DNA of 64,000 nucleotides from Taeniopygia guttata (lineage: Eukaryota; Chordata; Aves; Passeriformes; Estrildidae): assembly GCF_048771995.1 (NCBI RefSeq), contig NC_133027.1:101988501-102052500 (forward strand), in the 5' to 3' direction. Both the position numbers and the translations under genes were made by a program. Positions 1-13,054 of this stretch are shown piece by piece. Within the stretch, counting starts at the first letter, position 1. Every line of letters starts with the position of its first letter. The notes beneath the pieces were generated by a model. It had not been told where the DNA came from and ran no database searches. It saw only the letters and a list, made by a program, of their open reading frames with translations.

Positions 1-1105
1 AAAATGTTACAATCTGCACCAGAAGTCATGGCAAAGATTACAAATATTTCTACAACATGTTCATATAATTTTTTAAATACACATTATTTTCTAAGACATT
101 ATTTCACTGCAGATTTTGGGTTTGGTTAAAAAAAATCCATCAGGCCTTTGGAAAAAGAAAGATGCTAAGTAAAAGAAGTAAAAAAAGAGAAATATCTAAT
201 TAGTGAAGATGCATTCTGAAAGAGTGACCAATATTTTAAAATTACAAAACGAAAAAGTTTAAAAAGGACAGAAATTAAATAGCTTGTTGCTAATTTCATT
301 AAAAGTCGCTGAGTTAAAATTGGCAGCTCACCCTGGAACTTTATGAATTTTTTCTTTTGAACTTTTGACTGTTTAAAAGTTTACTTACAAAACCAGAAAA
401 ATTAAAGTTGAATATATAATGCAAGTGTATCTACTTACAAAACAGAAAGCATCAAACCTTAAAAGTGAATTCCGATTTTTTTTTAACTACTAGCCTGACT
501 TCTTAGTGGTTTTTTTTTAATGTTACGCTTTTACAAACGGCTTTAAAAGGTATTTCCTTTTAAGGATTCTAAGAAACAATTCTTGTCTTTGCATCGAACT
601 TGAAAGCTTCTAACTGCTCGGACACACATAATGAAAGCACTAATAGAAATAACAAAAGGAAGCCCAAGAAACCTTTTCATCTCTAATTTCAATAACTCAG
701 ACTTTGAAAATGCATAGGTTTCACTGAGGTCAAATGCCGTTTAAGTGCTAAGAAGGAACCTGAGCCTTTACATCTAGCCTATGGTAAGGTTTACAAGAGA
801 GCTCTCAATTGTATAAACTTACAATGCCCATTCCTTTAAACAGGAGCAGACACAGATCGATGCTAAGCACTTCTGAAATAAAAATCACAACAAAATCTTT
901 GGAATTAATCAGAGTGACAGAGTTGTTCACTCAGTGACAAATTTAGAAAATACCAAGTGAAATGATGACTCTGGGTTATAGTATTTTCAGCAGTTCCACA
1001 GTATTTGTAACAATACAAACCAGCAAAATTAACATTGTGTATTAACCAGATTTTAGCACCGCTTAGAAGCCTTTCTTCAGCTACATTCTCAAGCAGCTTT
1101 CATAC
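1..1105 (-). other. BICRAL: BICRAL intron (3' of the large exon), partial
   Basis: AT-rich sequence downstream of the BICRAL large exon in the direction of transcription. It begins with a GTATGA donor at 1105 and runs off the window. The following exons, which should encode the conserved GLTSCR1 domain, lie outside. I see no exon, repeat or regulatory element in it beyond short homopolymer runs. Confidence 0.75.
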
Positions 1106-2809
1106 CTGACCAAAGGCAAACTGTTGTTGTGTTACTCCCACAGACGTGTGACTAAAGGTGCTGACAGACTTGGAGGAGGATGCTGGAAGACGATGCGATG
1201 CACTGACGGCAGCTTGAGCTCTGCTCTGGACCAGCTGATCTCCTGTAAAGTTCCCTCCCGATGCGACAGACTGAACGGATGCTCCCAAGCTGGGGTGCAC
1301 TGAACCAGAAGAACTCGCAGCAGCAAATCGACCAGAAGCTGACATATTTGAGACTGTGGACTGCCCAGGTGACATGGTGGTAAAGCTCGATCTGCCTTGA
1401 GAAACGTTAGCTTGGCTCGGTGACAAATGCAACACCGTTGGTGATGCCTGCTGCAGTGGCACCTGCCCACCAACAATTTGGGAAGTTCCATGATTTACTA
1501 GAACTTGGTTTCCAGGAGCTGTGAATGTCTGGCCTGAAACAAGCTGAACAGCTGTGTTCTGATTATTCAGCATCTGTCCTGAATACGACTGGTTGGCTCT
1601 TAGCATGTTTGTAGAGTTCCTGTTGAGCATTACATGCTCAGCAGACACTTGGCCAGGAACCAGCTGGGAAGGCTGAGTCTGAAGAAGTTGTCCATTTATG
1701 GCCTGGACATGATGAACTGAATTAGAATTAACAGATAAACTTGTAGGTATGAGAAACTGGTTTTGAGGTGCATGAGGCTGTCCCATAGGAGAATGGATAA
1801 CAATACTACCTCCAGCATTGCTAACTGTCTGAGGTGTAACTGATTTTCTTGTATTTTGTTGTTGATTAACAATATTAACAGACATATGAGGACCAACTAC
1901 TGAACTTTGAGGTGAGTTTGCAGAAGCAAATGGAATCCCTTGCTGTACATGATGTTGCTGTATTCCCAAATTATTCACATTGTAAGCAGTCTGCTGACCC
2001 ATCTGAACAGGCTTTGGTTGGATATTAACAGGAACTTTGTTTGAGTTTGGCGCCAAACCCCTTTGAATGATGATATTATGGACAGGCAATGAAGTCTGAA
2101 AATTTGTGCTGTTAAATGGAACAGTTACAGGTTGTGCTACGGGACTTGAACTTGAGTTACTGAACAGCGAGTTTCCATTTGGAGTTTGTCTGTGAACCAA
2201 GAGGCCACTGCTCATGCTTGCAGGTGTTTGCTGACCATTGCCTTTCAGTATTATCTGAGATCCATCGAGGTTATTGATGGTCATCATGGAAGGTTGATTA
2301 CTAAATGAACCAATCAGCTGTATCTGCCCAGAACCACTAATCTGGCTGCTATTAGACAAATGCTGGCCGGGAACACTAATTCCGACGTGTTGCATAAAGC
2401 CATGTTGCACACCAACTGTATTGCTTGCAAAAGATGCTCCAACAGGTTGCTGTACCACTTGAGTAACTCCTATAGGTTGCAACGTCTGACCTGAGTAATT
2501 AGAAACATTAGAAGCCTGAGTAAAGGATGCTGATGAAGAAGGATGAAGCTGAGCTTGTGCAAACTGTTGGCTAGAACCTACACTGGCATCCAAATATGCC
2601 TCTTCTGCCAAAGTCTGTTCAGTAATATTGGCCTCCTGCAAGGACTTCTGAAGAATATCAAAAGGCTGATCCTCAGTAAGATCAGGTAAAGGAGAAGACA
2701 CAAGTTCATCTTCAAGAAACTGAAGGCTACTGGACAGCTGCAGTCCATCACTAGGCCCCTCTCCAAGCTGACCACTTACACCTTTTACAGATGACTTAGG
2801 ATCAGTGTT
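1106..2809 (-). CDS. BICRAL: BICRAL (GLTSCR1L) large coding exon, residues 55-622
   Basis: This exon encodes most of the N-terminal half of BRD4-interacting chromatin-remodelling complex-associated protein-like, a subunit that defines the non-canonical BAF (GBAF/ncBAF) SWI/SNF complex in the nucleus. The 568 codons are open throughout and match the vertebrate protein closely. Examples are the stretch beginning SSPLPDLTEDQPFDILQKSL and the long Ser/Gln/Asn-rich, low-charge region that follows. No catalytic domain is present, and the conserved GLTSCR1 domain lies in later exons outside the window. The exon starts after a TTTCAG acceptor (AG at 2811-2810) with AAC ACT GAT CCT and ends CAG|GTATGA at 1106, phase 0 on both sides. 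The first 36 codons (2809-2702) carry no ATG, so an ORF caller starts falsely at a GTG codon (2701). The true start is three exons upstream at 9967. No frameshift is visible. Confidence 0.95.
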
Positions 2810-5800
2810 CTGAAATGCAAAACAAGAAAGAAATCATTTTCAGAAATTGCAGTATCTGCTTTGTTTCCTCATTAGTTATTTTTCCATGCAAGCAAACTTT
2901 CTATACAGAATTATACTCTTCCCATAGCATGTGCAGGGTGATGTTGACCCCACACAGTGAGCCAGCACAAACAGGTCATGGATACCCTGCTCACACCCTC
3001 AAGACTGCTGGAGACGCTTCTCTCCTTTCCCTTCTCAAATCTCTCAATACACAGCACTTAGCTCTGCAGCTGCACTGTTTCAAGAGGACATGAAACGCTG
3101 TCTAAGTGCCATTTTCCCTTCCTCAAGCTGAGCACTCTACTGACAAAGGGATAAAAGAAATGAGGAAGGAAAACACCTCCACTCTAATTCAGTTTGGGGC
3201 AAGGCTTCAGTAGCAACAGTAGAAGCAGAGAAAAGGCAGAAGAAAGCTTTTCTTCCACTGACTTCTATCAAACGAGATTCACCTCCAAAATACTACCAGC
3301 ATTTCTATAATCACTTAGTGAAAACTAGTGACCATTTCATAAAGATAAGGCATTATGCTAATTCCTTGTTTAAAACAAAATTTAGAAACAAGAGAGTAGG
3401 AAAAAAAAGTGCTACAGACTGTGGTTTATGCTCATAAAAAGATTACTAAAAACTATTAACATTGGAACTACCACAAATATTAAGTGGCACCTTTAACAAA
3501 AAAAAAAAAAAAATCCATCAAATCCACATCCATTAATACCATGATAAGGAAAATCAAAACCTATTTATTCTGGCCTACTGTCAAAATTTTCCTAAAACAA
3601 AGTTCTGTCCAGAAATTCTAGACAATTCAAGCATCAGGTTTCTGCAGCCAGAATGACGAATTTAAATGCATAATAATACTCATGATAGTTTTAAACTAGA
3701 CAAAGTACACCTTTCTAAATTGCATGATCACATCTCAGCTCTTCAGAAACAATAACCAGTTTCTTTTTAGGTCAGGATAAATGGAAACTCTGGGTGTGCA
3801 ATTATCAGTCACATTCATATTCTGAGCCTTCACTCCTTAAAGGTCATAGACACTTCTTTTCACCTCATGTAAACAGTGTGAAGATGCTGCAAGCCATAAT
3901 TATCACATGCAATGATGTCCCCACCCTAACTTCAGTTTCCCAAGCATACTTATTCAGAATTTTACCCTAATCTGTTTCTGAAGAAACTGTATATTTTCTG
4001 AAACTTCAGTCATGTTTTAAAATATTAAAATATTTTTCTTAAGATTAGATGAAATATTTTCAATTTACAACTATTGAACTACAACAAGCTTTTAGCATTT
4101 ATGTTAATAGGGGAATAAAACCACTGCTTAAATGTCTCAGTGTCCAAACCTCAGGAACTCCTAAAGCTACAAATCAGGTTCTCAACTGTACCTAGCTACC
4201 ACTGGGCAGAGTAAAAAGGAATCACTAATTAGGCCATAATTAGGACTCTGAATGTCCATTTCAGGGGGATTCCCTATTGCATCTCTAAGCTGTCCCCAAG
4301 TAAATGACCAAACTGAAATCTTCTACTAATGCTATTCGTTAGTACAAACAACACCACTATAATACTACCAATAATAACACTAATAAATAATATTACATGC
4401 AATCAGGATTAATAGCTTAAAACTCTCCCAGTGGAACAGAGAATCCCAAGTTTCATTCCCTGCTCCCAGGACTATTTAACATTAGAAAATAATTTTATAT
4501 GCAAACACTGTAACCTTCCAAGTTAACATCTGAATCATTACTGTCCAGATTCAGAAGAGCCATGCAGAATACCATGCTAATTTCAAGAAGAAACCAAAGC
4601 CTCTGCAGCTTCGTGAATCTGCTGCCCAAAAAGAAGAGTCTTATTCTCACCAGCTCCATGAATATTCTGCTCTGTTATGCTGTCCTAGTATACTGTAACA
4701 GGAGAACAGAAGCAGCCAGCCAGTACAAGCCAGATAACAGCAATGGCTAGGGAAGCCTCTCATAACAACTGCCACAGGAAACCAACCTGGAATCAGCAGA
4801 GGTGGTACAGACTCAACTTAGGAAAGGTTGGGATGGGGCATGGGGGGCAGCATAAGGGAGTGGGAAGAGTGCTGTCTTTTCCTTCAGTCAGCAGGAACTT
4901 GACCTTGCTTGTACTAGGTGTTGGCTGAGCATGCTTACCACCTGAGGCACTGAACCCTCAACTCTGAATTTGTAAACTCCACCAATGAAAGGCTGAGATG
5001 GGCAGCAAGACAGTCAATCCTACTTCATGGTAGCAATTCTGAATATATACAAAGACAGAACTTTCAGTATCTGCAAGACCTTTAATGACAAAAGCCTCAG
5101 AAGCTTTTAAATTTTCAGGTATCCCATTTTATAAGCAGAGACTGTGAAAAGATCTGTTTACGGAAACACTTGTTCCTTCCCAGTGAACTGTAAGAATCTG
5201 TATCTGTAATCACGTCATGCTTCACCTATGTCAGCACAGGAGGAAGGAGGGAAGAGAAGATGGCATTGGTCTTCCCTATGAAGATATAAAACTATGAGGT
5301 CATAGCATGTTGAGAATTAAACTGTAGTATGTCATCCTAGGAACATATACTAGGAATCCCTTCTCCTCGGATCACCTGCCTTCTAGATTACTTACCCCCA
5401 GTTTCATACACCAGAAAGCTCCTAGCTTTCATCAAATATTTTATTTCTTCCAACTGCTAATCCCTAGGCAACAAACCCACCGTGTCCAGAATCTCCCACT
5501 GCCCCTCAAAATTATTCAAGGAAACTCACTTTCTGAAAATACACCAGAAACACCCTACTCCTGCCTACCTAGTCACTCTCATCAGAAGGATGTCTCCAAA
5601 GAACAACTAGGAAGTCTAGGCTATGACAAATGCATGTCATATGTCACCCTTTTTTCCCCAAACCTGTTTTTTCTTAGGGTAAATCCTCAAACCCTATCTC
5701 TGCCAGTGCTGTATACAGGCAGCTGCTGTCTGCTAATGGCCAGAGCCTGGTACCAAGTTGAAATCACTGTTCCCCATCAGCTGAACATTGGGCACGCCCG

Positions 5801-6889
5801 GTTACTCTTGGTACCCTACTCCCTCATCATTATCTCAATCAGCTTGTCTCTTTCTTCTACAATATTTAATAACAATCCTGAAAGGGGAAGGCACTACTAT
5901 GCCTAAAGGAAAGTCACTAGTTCTCCACACACAGATTAATGGTTTTCAGAATCTCTTCATGCCAATTATTTAAGGTCCCTACACACCTACAAGTGTATCC
6001 ATGTATCTGTTATGAACACGAGACAAACAGACAAGAGTCAAGATAACAGTACAATAGAAAGAGGAATTATCAAGAAAATCCTATTCTATGTATACAAATA
6101 ACTTAATTGTGGGATTTAACAATTCAGTTATTTTAAAAAATACATGAATGAAACCAAAGAAATATGAGTCTGAAGGGACCTCCTAAGTCATCCAGTCCAA
6201 TGTTCCACTCAAAGCATGACTCACACTAGAGCCTTGAATTTACCACCAAGGACTGGGATTCCACAACCTCATTGTGTCAAACATGGTCCAGGGCTGCAAA
6301 ACACTCCTGACAAGAAAGAACACTGAAGACTTCTTCCAACACCTAATGAATTTAAAGCAACTTCCCTAACACTGAAGTTACAGAAAGGCCACATACCAAA
6401 TTAGCTCCCGGGTCGAAAGAAAAATTAATACGAAAAGAGAAAAAAATACCAACTCACTCATTAATTAATTTAAAAAACCTGCCAGCTCAGCATCCACATA
6501 AAGTAAGAAACAAAGACCATTCTAACATATACAGAAAGCATACAAATGACTAACTTTCAAGGTCTATCTTTGAGCACTACTACTCCTACAATCACTAAAT
6601 TCACAAATGCAGTTTACCAGAGAATTACACCAGAGAGCATTTTCACTGCTCAGCAAGCTGCTTTACATATTTACAAAACACATCCCAACAGTGCAGTATT
6701 TTTTAATTAATTCCCCACTGAAATACTTAAAATACAAACAGCACGAGATAGGTTCTATGTTAGTATTCAGAGCTTTCACAATAAAAAGCTGAAACCCACA
6801 TCTACGCCATTCAGTTTTATGACAATCAAGTAAAGCCATACAGAATCATGCAATCTCAATACTAAAATAATTTATCTCTGACCACTTAC
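2810..6889 (-). other. BICRAL: BICRAL intron between the 69-bp exon and the large exon
   Basis: A 4.1-kb AT-rich intron bounded by a GTAAGT donor at 6889 and a CAG acceptor at 2810. It contains a degenerate CR1 fragment near 6161-6362, a poly-A run near 3500, and nothing that looks coding. The short open frames here lack codon bias or recognisable similarity. Confidence 0.8.
6161..6362 (-). mobile_element. CR1-like LINE 3' fragment, degenerate
   Basis: The plus strand reads like the complement of a bird CR1 3' tail. It has the GAAGGGACCTCC start, a 'CATCCAGTCCAA' stretch, a central 'GGGATTCCACAACCTC' block and a terminal run resembling the CR1 tail. The element is therefore on the minus strand. 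It is an old, diverged, truncated copy without coding capacity. The call rests on remembered similarity of short blocks. Confidence 0.65.
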
Positions 6890-6958
6890 GTTGGAGTTGG
6901 CAAAAATTGAATTTGAGTTGGCTACAGAATATTCTGCATTAGTCAAGTCTTCATTGCT
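6890..6958 (-). CDS. BICRAL: BICRAL coding exon, residues 32-54
   Basis: A 69-bp phase-0 exon encoding 23 residues (SNEDLTNAEYSVANSNSIFA and three more), which match the N-terminal region of BICRAL. The acceptor is TTTTGCCAG|AGC and the donor is AAC|GTAAGT, both close to consensus. It is separated from the 49-bp exon upstream by an intron of only 82 bases (6959-7040). It joins in frame to the large exon at 2809. Confidence 0.93.
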
Positions 6959-7040
6959 CTGGCAAAAGACAAAAATAATTTTTAGAACTAATACACTCAA
7001 TGAAGCTTATCTATGCCTAATACACAGCAATGCTACTTAC

Positions 7041-7089
7041 AGATTTACTACTAGGTCCATGTAGAAAATAATTCAGCGCTTGTGGGTCC
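7041..7089 (-). CDS. BICRAL: BICRAL coding exon, residues 15-31
   Basis: A 49-bp exon encoding DPQALNYFLHGPSSKS. This is part of the conserved acidic and hydrophobic N-terminal motif of BICRAL and, by family knowledge, of its paralogue BICRA. The first base completes the glycine codon split with the ATG exon. The acceptor is CCCTTCAG|GGACC and the donor TCT|GTAAGT. It was identified by its peptide and by both splice sites. Confidence 0.93.
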
Positions 7090-9923
7090 CTGAAGGGGGA
7101 AAAAAATAAAGAAGTTAACACTTTTTAAAAGTCCTTTTTACTAACGAGGCTAATTTAACTAAGCCACATACTGTACTCATATAAATCAGGTTTCTAGTAA
7201 AAACACATATTTCATTTAATCCAATGCAAAGCTGAAAGTTTGTATCATCTGAGGCTCTATGCTTCTGTATCAGCACAACTTCCAGATGCTGATCACACCT
7301 GCTGCCATTGCAACAAGGCATTTCAAAGAAATAAACTATTGTTGATCACAAAATTTTAGTTGCTCTCTACTGTATTTGCCTTTATGAGGGTGATACTCAT
7401 ATTCTGTTGAAAAACATGGTATTTTGTGACAACACACAGTACAAAACCTAAGGAATATACTACCACCAAATAATGTGAGAATTAAAACAGGGACTACTTC
7501 TTCTACAGCTAAACTGTAATGTCTTGTTCAGCTAGCATCTAATAGGGTATTTACAAACCTGACCCTTTGATGGGTTTTCTGCCATCTTTGACAAAGGTTA
7601 ATAAAAATTTATGATTGCAAGAGTAACAGACCCCTCATGAAGAAAAAGTGGCACTTCTTCCAAGTGAAACCAACCATAGAAATAATCGACTAAATATTAT
7701 GAATTCCAGTGTATTTAATTAACTTAGCACTAGCACTAAATAAAACTCATTAAAAATGTAGTCGGATAGAATGAGTGTCAGAAATTCAAACAAATGCAAA
7801 TATATTAATTTAGCTGTATGTACAGACCAAATAAAAAGAATAAAAGGCTGTGTTACATGGGATTATTATAATGCAACAATTATAAAGCATTTCCCTTAGC
7901 ATAAAGAGTAAACTGAAATGAATTTCTTTGATTTTTAAAACATGTTTATTGATTAACAAGTAATAATAAAACATTTTTTAGAAGCAGGAGATTATAATGT
8001 AAAAAAAGCAGTAACTAAAAATGCCTCCTTATTGCTTGATGGTCCTAGAAAATAAAGAGGCATAAAGTCAAAGATCTTTCTAGCTCACAACTACTCTTCT
8101 GAAAGGACAAACACACCTTTACACCTTTTTTTTTCCTTAAAAAAAAAAAAAAAACTGTGTCCATGTGTTTACAAAATATATGATGGTACTTGGCAGGGAT
8201 TTCTTTTACTATTATGCTTACAATTTTGAAGTGGTTACATATATTTTAAAATAGAAATGTCATTTTCATAGTAGATTTCACAGAATTTCAAAAATTAAGG
8301 AGCATAGAACTTGTGATCTTATATAGGGTTCTATTATGCTCATTAATTTTATCAGTAAAATAATCAGGCCATTTAATACTAATCACCCTCACTGTCTTCC
8401 AATCGTGCAAAATGCAATTAAAAATTAAGAACACTTCATCACCTTAAATATTGTCTTTAGTAAGGAAGGAATTTTAAATGGCACTTACCAAATCACAGAT
8501 CAGAATAAAAAAAATGTTTTCCATTCTTCTAGATGCTTAAGACAATAATTGCTGCCAGCAGCAGCACGAACACTGTAATTTTTCACACAAACACTCATCT
8601 GTATAGAGAGCACTTCATTTTCTGGACCACCTGTGATCTTGTAGCAGGATCCTCATGACTCATGCTCATGACAGAGCACTTCATTGTCACATGATCATCT
8701 TCATGTTCATGTTCCAAGCAGGAAGTGTTTTTACGTGGCCACAATCCATAACCTCACACAACAGTTACTTCACAGAATGTAACTGAGCCTTTACTGGCAC
8801 TGCTTTTGCTACAGCATCCAGAGCAACCCTCAAACTACAGCAGCCACTCTGGGGGTGTTTTGGTCTTTCTGAAGTTACAGCTCTCATTGGTTTCACTGGA
8901 AGATTTCAGTGTGAGAAAGGTAAAACGTCTAATTATTTCCTACACTTAAGACAGTAAAAACTTATCGCATGAACCGGGAATGATCTTTTAGCAGCTGCTA
9001 TGAGACTGATGCCAGTCTAATTTCTAGCAGAGTTTGAACAAAGTTTTGGGCATGAAAAGTTCAATTCTCCTCTTGTATTTAATATGCATTTATAGCATAT
9101 TATCTGTTCTTGAATACTGACATGAACGATACCCAAAGGAAGACAACTTGTCACGTATACAATCCGTACAAAACTTGCTCATATTTCAGCTATCCTAATT
9201 ATTTTTGAAGATTGCCACATAGAATTATAAAACACTATATAAATCTGTTATGGAAATTCAGGGGGGCGCGGGGAGGGCCAAAAAAACCCATCAACAACTC
9301 AAATGACCATTCAAAGTCCCCAATTTTATTAAAATCAAGTATCTCTGATCAACTACTGGTAAATTCTTTGTTGTAAATAGGAAACAGTACAGAGACCTAT
9401 TATTTTTCCTAACAGTTAAATGCAAATGTGTATGACCAGTAGAAGTGAAATATTTAAATATTTTGAATTGAGAAAAAATTATGTTTTACTTTGCCCTTAA
9501 AATACAAGTACAGTATTAAAAAATTATCTAGTTCCCCAAAGATGTAAATTTTTCTGAGTAGTAAAAATTTACATCTTTGGGGATTTGACTAAAAAAAAAG
9601 TTACTTGCTGTGAAGTTTGTAGTAGCATCCCTAGTAACATGCATCAACACTGATCTGGTATTACCACTACCTGAGAAGATAATCCATTCTCCATGAACAC
9701 ACATTCCCTAGCCTCTCCTGAGGAGAAAGTCAGCAAGCATCCCTTGGGATTGAAGGCTTTGCAATCCACACATCTCCACACGGAAGACGTGAAGCATGTC
9801 TGCTCATTTCATTGCAAATCACCTCATCTTTAGATAATATCAAGATAGAATCACCTTCTAGAAGATGATTTTGCAAAATTATTATTCCCAAATTTTCTGC
9901 AGTAATTCTTATGGGAAACTTAC
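7090..9923 (-). other. BICRAL: BICRAL intron between the ATG exon and the 49-bp exon
   Basis: A 2.8-kb AT-rich intron with no coding signal. Its notable content is the long inverted repeat at 9533-9583 and a poly-A run near 8140. Donor GTAAGT at 9923, acceptor TTCAG at 7090. Confidence 0.8.
9533..9583. repeat. Perfect 21-bp inverted repeat with 9-base loop
   Basis: The left arm (9533-9553) and right arm (9563-9583) are exact reverse complements, with loop CTGAGTAGT between them. The arm contains CCCCAAAGATGTAAA followed by five T. It lies in a BICRAL intron about 360 bases from the ATG exon, so it is expected in BICRAL pre-mRNA as a stable hairpin. No terminal-repeat transposon or target-site duplication is evident around it. 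Confidence 0.9.
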
Positions 9924-9972
9924 CCAATAAGATCAAGGAGACAGGATTCATCATCGTCATCATCCATGACAA
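9924..9972 (-). CDS. BICRAL: BICRAL start-codon exon, residues 1-15
   Basis: This exon carries the initiator ATG at 9967-9965, preceded by only five untranslated bases (TTGTC) after a TTTATTCTAG acceptor. It encodes MDDDDDESCLLDLIG, the hallmark acidic N-terminus of BICRAL, and ends ATTGG|GTAAGT within the glycine codon. The 5' UTR must come from one or more exons further upstream (higher coordinates). The four coding exons seen here add up to 1866 bp, 622 codons of a protein usually of roughly 1,080 residues. Confidence 0.94.
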
Positions 9973-11526
9973 CTAGAATAAAGGAGAGGATGGATATTTG
10001 ATATGTATCACATAAAAGTTTGTTTTCAACAACAAAACCAATTTAGAGTATCTCAGTATTTTTATTAAACAATTTAAGAAGCTGACAGTTGTCTACTATT
10101 GACAAAGTTCTTAAGTAGACCAACATCTTCTACAGATGTCTGATGATTTATCTCAAAATCAAATTCATACTAAGATTTACAAAACCCCATACAATGTTTT
10201 ACCATCCAGGGGGTTCTTAGAATTTTAAATCAGAGAAAGACAAATTATTAACCAAAGTGATTAAAAATAACTTCTACAATTTAAAGTAGTAAAAACATCA
10301 ACACGGAATGCAATCTAAGGCTCCAATAAAAATGCTTCTATAGGTATTTATTCTATGGGAATTTATTCCCAGCTAATCCCAGTGAGGGAATAACCGAACG
10401 CTACAAAGACTGTTACAAATCAGTGGCTGTAGCATCGAGCAGCCAAAAAGGTAAATAAACTCAGGTCAATGTCACAAGGATGCAGGCACAGTCTAGAATC
10501 AAAACTATATCCAAAACATGACTAAGCATTGAAAGAAACACTGTTTTCTAGCAGACTTTTCTTAGCAATAGCTAAGTGTCAATGTGGCCACTTCCAGTTT
10601 CTCCTCAGCAATATTCAGGAGTGTCCTTCAATTTGTGTTTAACAGTACAGGGTTCTGACAGTCCTTTTAACAATGAGTAAGGGTGGGAATTTATGTGCAC
10701 TGCCCAACCTGAGGGCAAGTATCCAATGCAGAGCACTTTTAGCCTCACAGTGTCACAACCACCAACTCCTCACACACTGCCTATTCCATCAGGGACTGCT
10801 GCACCAAAAACTTACACTCACTCTCCCCTCCAACTGCTGCTCCTTCAAAGCTTCTGTTTGCATATTCTGGGTTCTCCTATTCATCTCAGAATTCCCCTTG
10901 TCCTTGTCAGTAACTGTCAGGACCATCCCATCTAATCCATAGTTCAATTATCAACTAATGTGTTTCCAAATATTCTTGGTATCCTGGCTTCCTTTAAGTT
11001 ATCCAATCTCATTTCTACCATATTTTCTACTCAGATCAAGTTTATCATTGCATTCCATGCCTATTTTTTTCTCAACTTCCTTTAAAAATTGTGCTGTCAT
11101 ACTCAAATGTTGTAGCACAGTTATATCAGTTATAAAACAGTTTTGGCTTTAATTCATTCTGCTCTCTCTTATTTCTTGACAAACAGAGACTTACTCTCCC
11201 TGACCAGAGAACCACATGAATCATTCCTCATTCTGCTCTCCATAATGATTAAAACAATGAAGGAACGGAAGCACCTGCTATACAAAAGACTGAGGGCACC
11301 AAGACTGTTCTGCCTGAGGAAAACCATGGGGGAATCTTTATCTTGTATAGAAATACCTGGTGGGAAAGTGTTAAGAATACTGAGCCAAACATTTCTCAGT
11401 GGTACCCAGGGAATGAACAAGAGGCAAGGGGCACAAATCAAAACACAATAAACCAAAAAGTCTACATAGACAAAAAAAAAAAAACTTTCTTTTTTTAAAA
11501 CTCTGAGGGTAGCCAATTACTACTAC

Positions 11527-11712
11527 AAGGTTTTCAGCAAGGTTATGGAGTCTCCACTCTTGGAGATACCCAGGATACAGCTACACTACAGCTTTGGCCT
11601 GCCTGGTCTGACCCTGAGCAGCCTGCTCTGGTTGAGTCTGCTCTGAGCAGGACAGGGGATAACGTGATCCCCAGACATTCATTCCCACCTTGGCTGCCCT
11701 GTGATTCTGTAA
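11527..11712 (+). mobile_element. CR1 LINE 3' end, truncated
   Basis: This sequence follows the familiar bird CR1 3' terminus on the plus strand. It has 'GGAGTCTCCACTCTTGGAGATACCCA', then a CTG-rich 'GAGCAGCCTGCTCTGG' block, 'GATCCCCAGACATTC', and ends near CTGTGATTCTGTAAC like the CR1 tail repeat. It is 5'-truncated and non-coding. The orientation is opposite to BICRAL transcription. Confidence 0.8.
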
Positions 11713-12789
11713 CCTCTTTCCTGAAAATTTTCTATACTCCACTGGTTCTGAAAATAGCTTATATTGTAGACTAGCAGAGGGTACTGTGTCCTCTATGCTA
11801 CAGAGCCTTATTCGGATTTTTTCTGTCTCTGTGCTTTAGCTTACATTTGAGAGTGAAGCAGAAATGGGGCATATATCAGTGTGAGGATCATTCAGTATCA
11901 CCTCTCAGGGAGGACAGAAAAACAAAGCACAGCTACAGAGAACTACCTCAATGTTGACAAAAATCAGCATTCATGAGGTGATTATGCACATTAAGAAAAG
12001 CAATTTCTCCCATGAGTCAGTGTTCCAGCTGCTTACTCTTGCATAGAGCCACCAGCTTGAGCACTGATGTTGCAATTCAATGCTAAGTAAATGGCATGGC
12101 ATAGTATGATGTCATCGAATTTAAATATAAATGTGTATTACTAAGAATAAATTAATAAACAATTAGCATTCTGCTTTAAATGTACTGACAGTACTACTTA
12201 CAGGAAGCTGTTATTTCCTCTAACTGCTGAGAGCATACCCGTATCTCAAGAACAAGGTTCCAAAGTCTCCTAGCTAGCCAAAAGCAAAAATTTATAGAAA
12301 GTCAAATTTATCCTTGTTTTCACTGCAAACCTATTTTTGTATATCCCAAGCCATGTGTCTATGGAAACACTGACAACATTATTTAGACACTAAAAAATGT
12401 CTTTGCTTTACATAACCAAATATTCTCTGTGATTTTATTATAATAAGGGTCCACTATTAGCTGAAATTACACCACAGAACTTTCTTCAATTAATGCTCTG
12501 GAAGTATTAAAACAACTGACACAAATTAAGATGAATTTGTTAAATTCACTGAATTCTTCAAAATTTGCATAGAATGATCAGACGGAAAATAAAATATATG
12601 CAAATACAATTTTGCATGTGAGAAAAATGCAAAAATGGTGCATTTTTTGGTGTGAGAAAATCCTAATAGAAACACATCATCTTCACTGTAACACCCATTA
12701 CTCAACATATACTTGGCTTTACAAACTGAACATGATACAAGAAAAATCTACTCAACATACTGCAAACTCCTACGAGTTTACCATGGATA

Positions 12790-13054
12790 ATAGTTTTATT
12801 GTTCCACACGATGCCGTATGGCATGGGACATCCCATTGGTCAGCTGGGGTCTGATCTGCTGGCTATTTCCACTCCCAGCTTCTATCACATCTCCAGTCTC
12901 TCCACTGGTGGGGTGCTGAAAAGTCCTTCATTTGGTGTAAACACTGCTCAGCAACAACTAAAACATCAGTGTGTTATCAACTTCATTCTTATCCTAAATC
13001 CAAAATACAGCTACTAGAAAGAAAATTAACTCTACCCCAGTCAAAACCAGGACA
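12790..13054 (-). mobile_element. ERV-L-type LTR remnant (3' LTR)
   Basis: Read on the minus strand, this block begins TGTCCTGGTTTTGAC at 13054. It proceeds through a U3-like region with a CCAAT motif to an A/T-rich TATA-like stretch near 12800. It matches the layout of common avian ERV LTRs. A second, shorter copy sits at about 14070-14222 in the same orientation and begins with the same TGTCC end. The R/U5 side (lower coordinates) is not recognisable and is probably lost. Confidence 0.7.
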
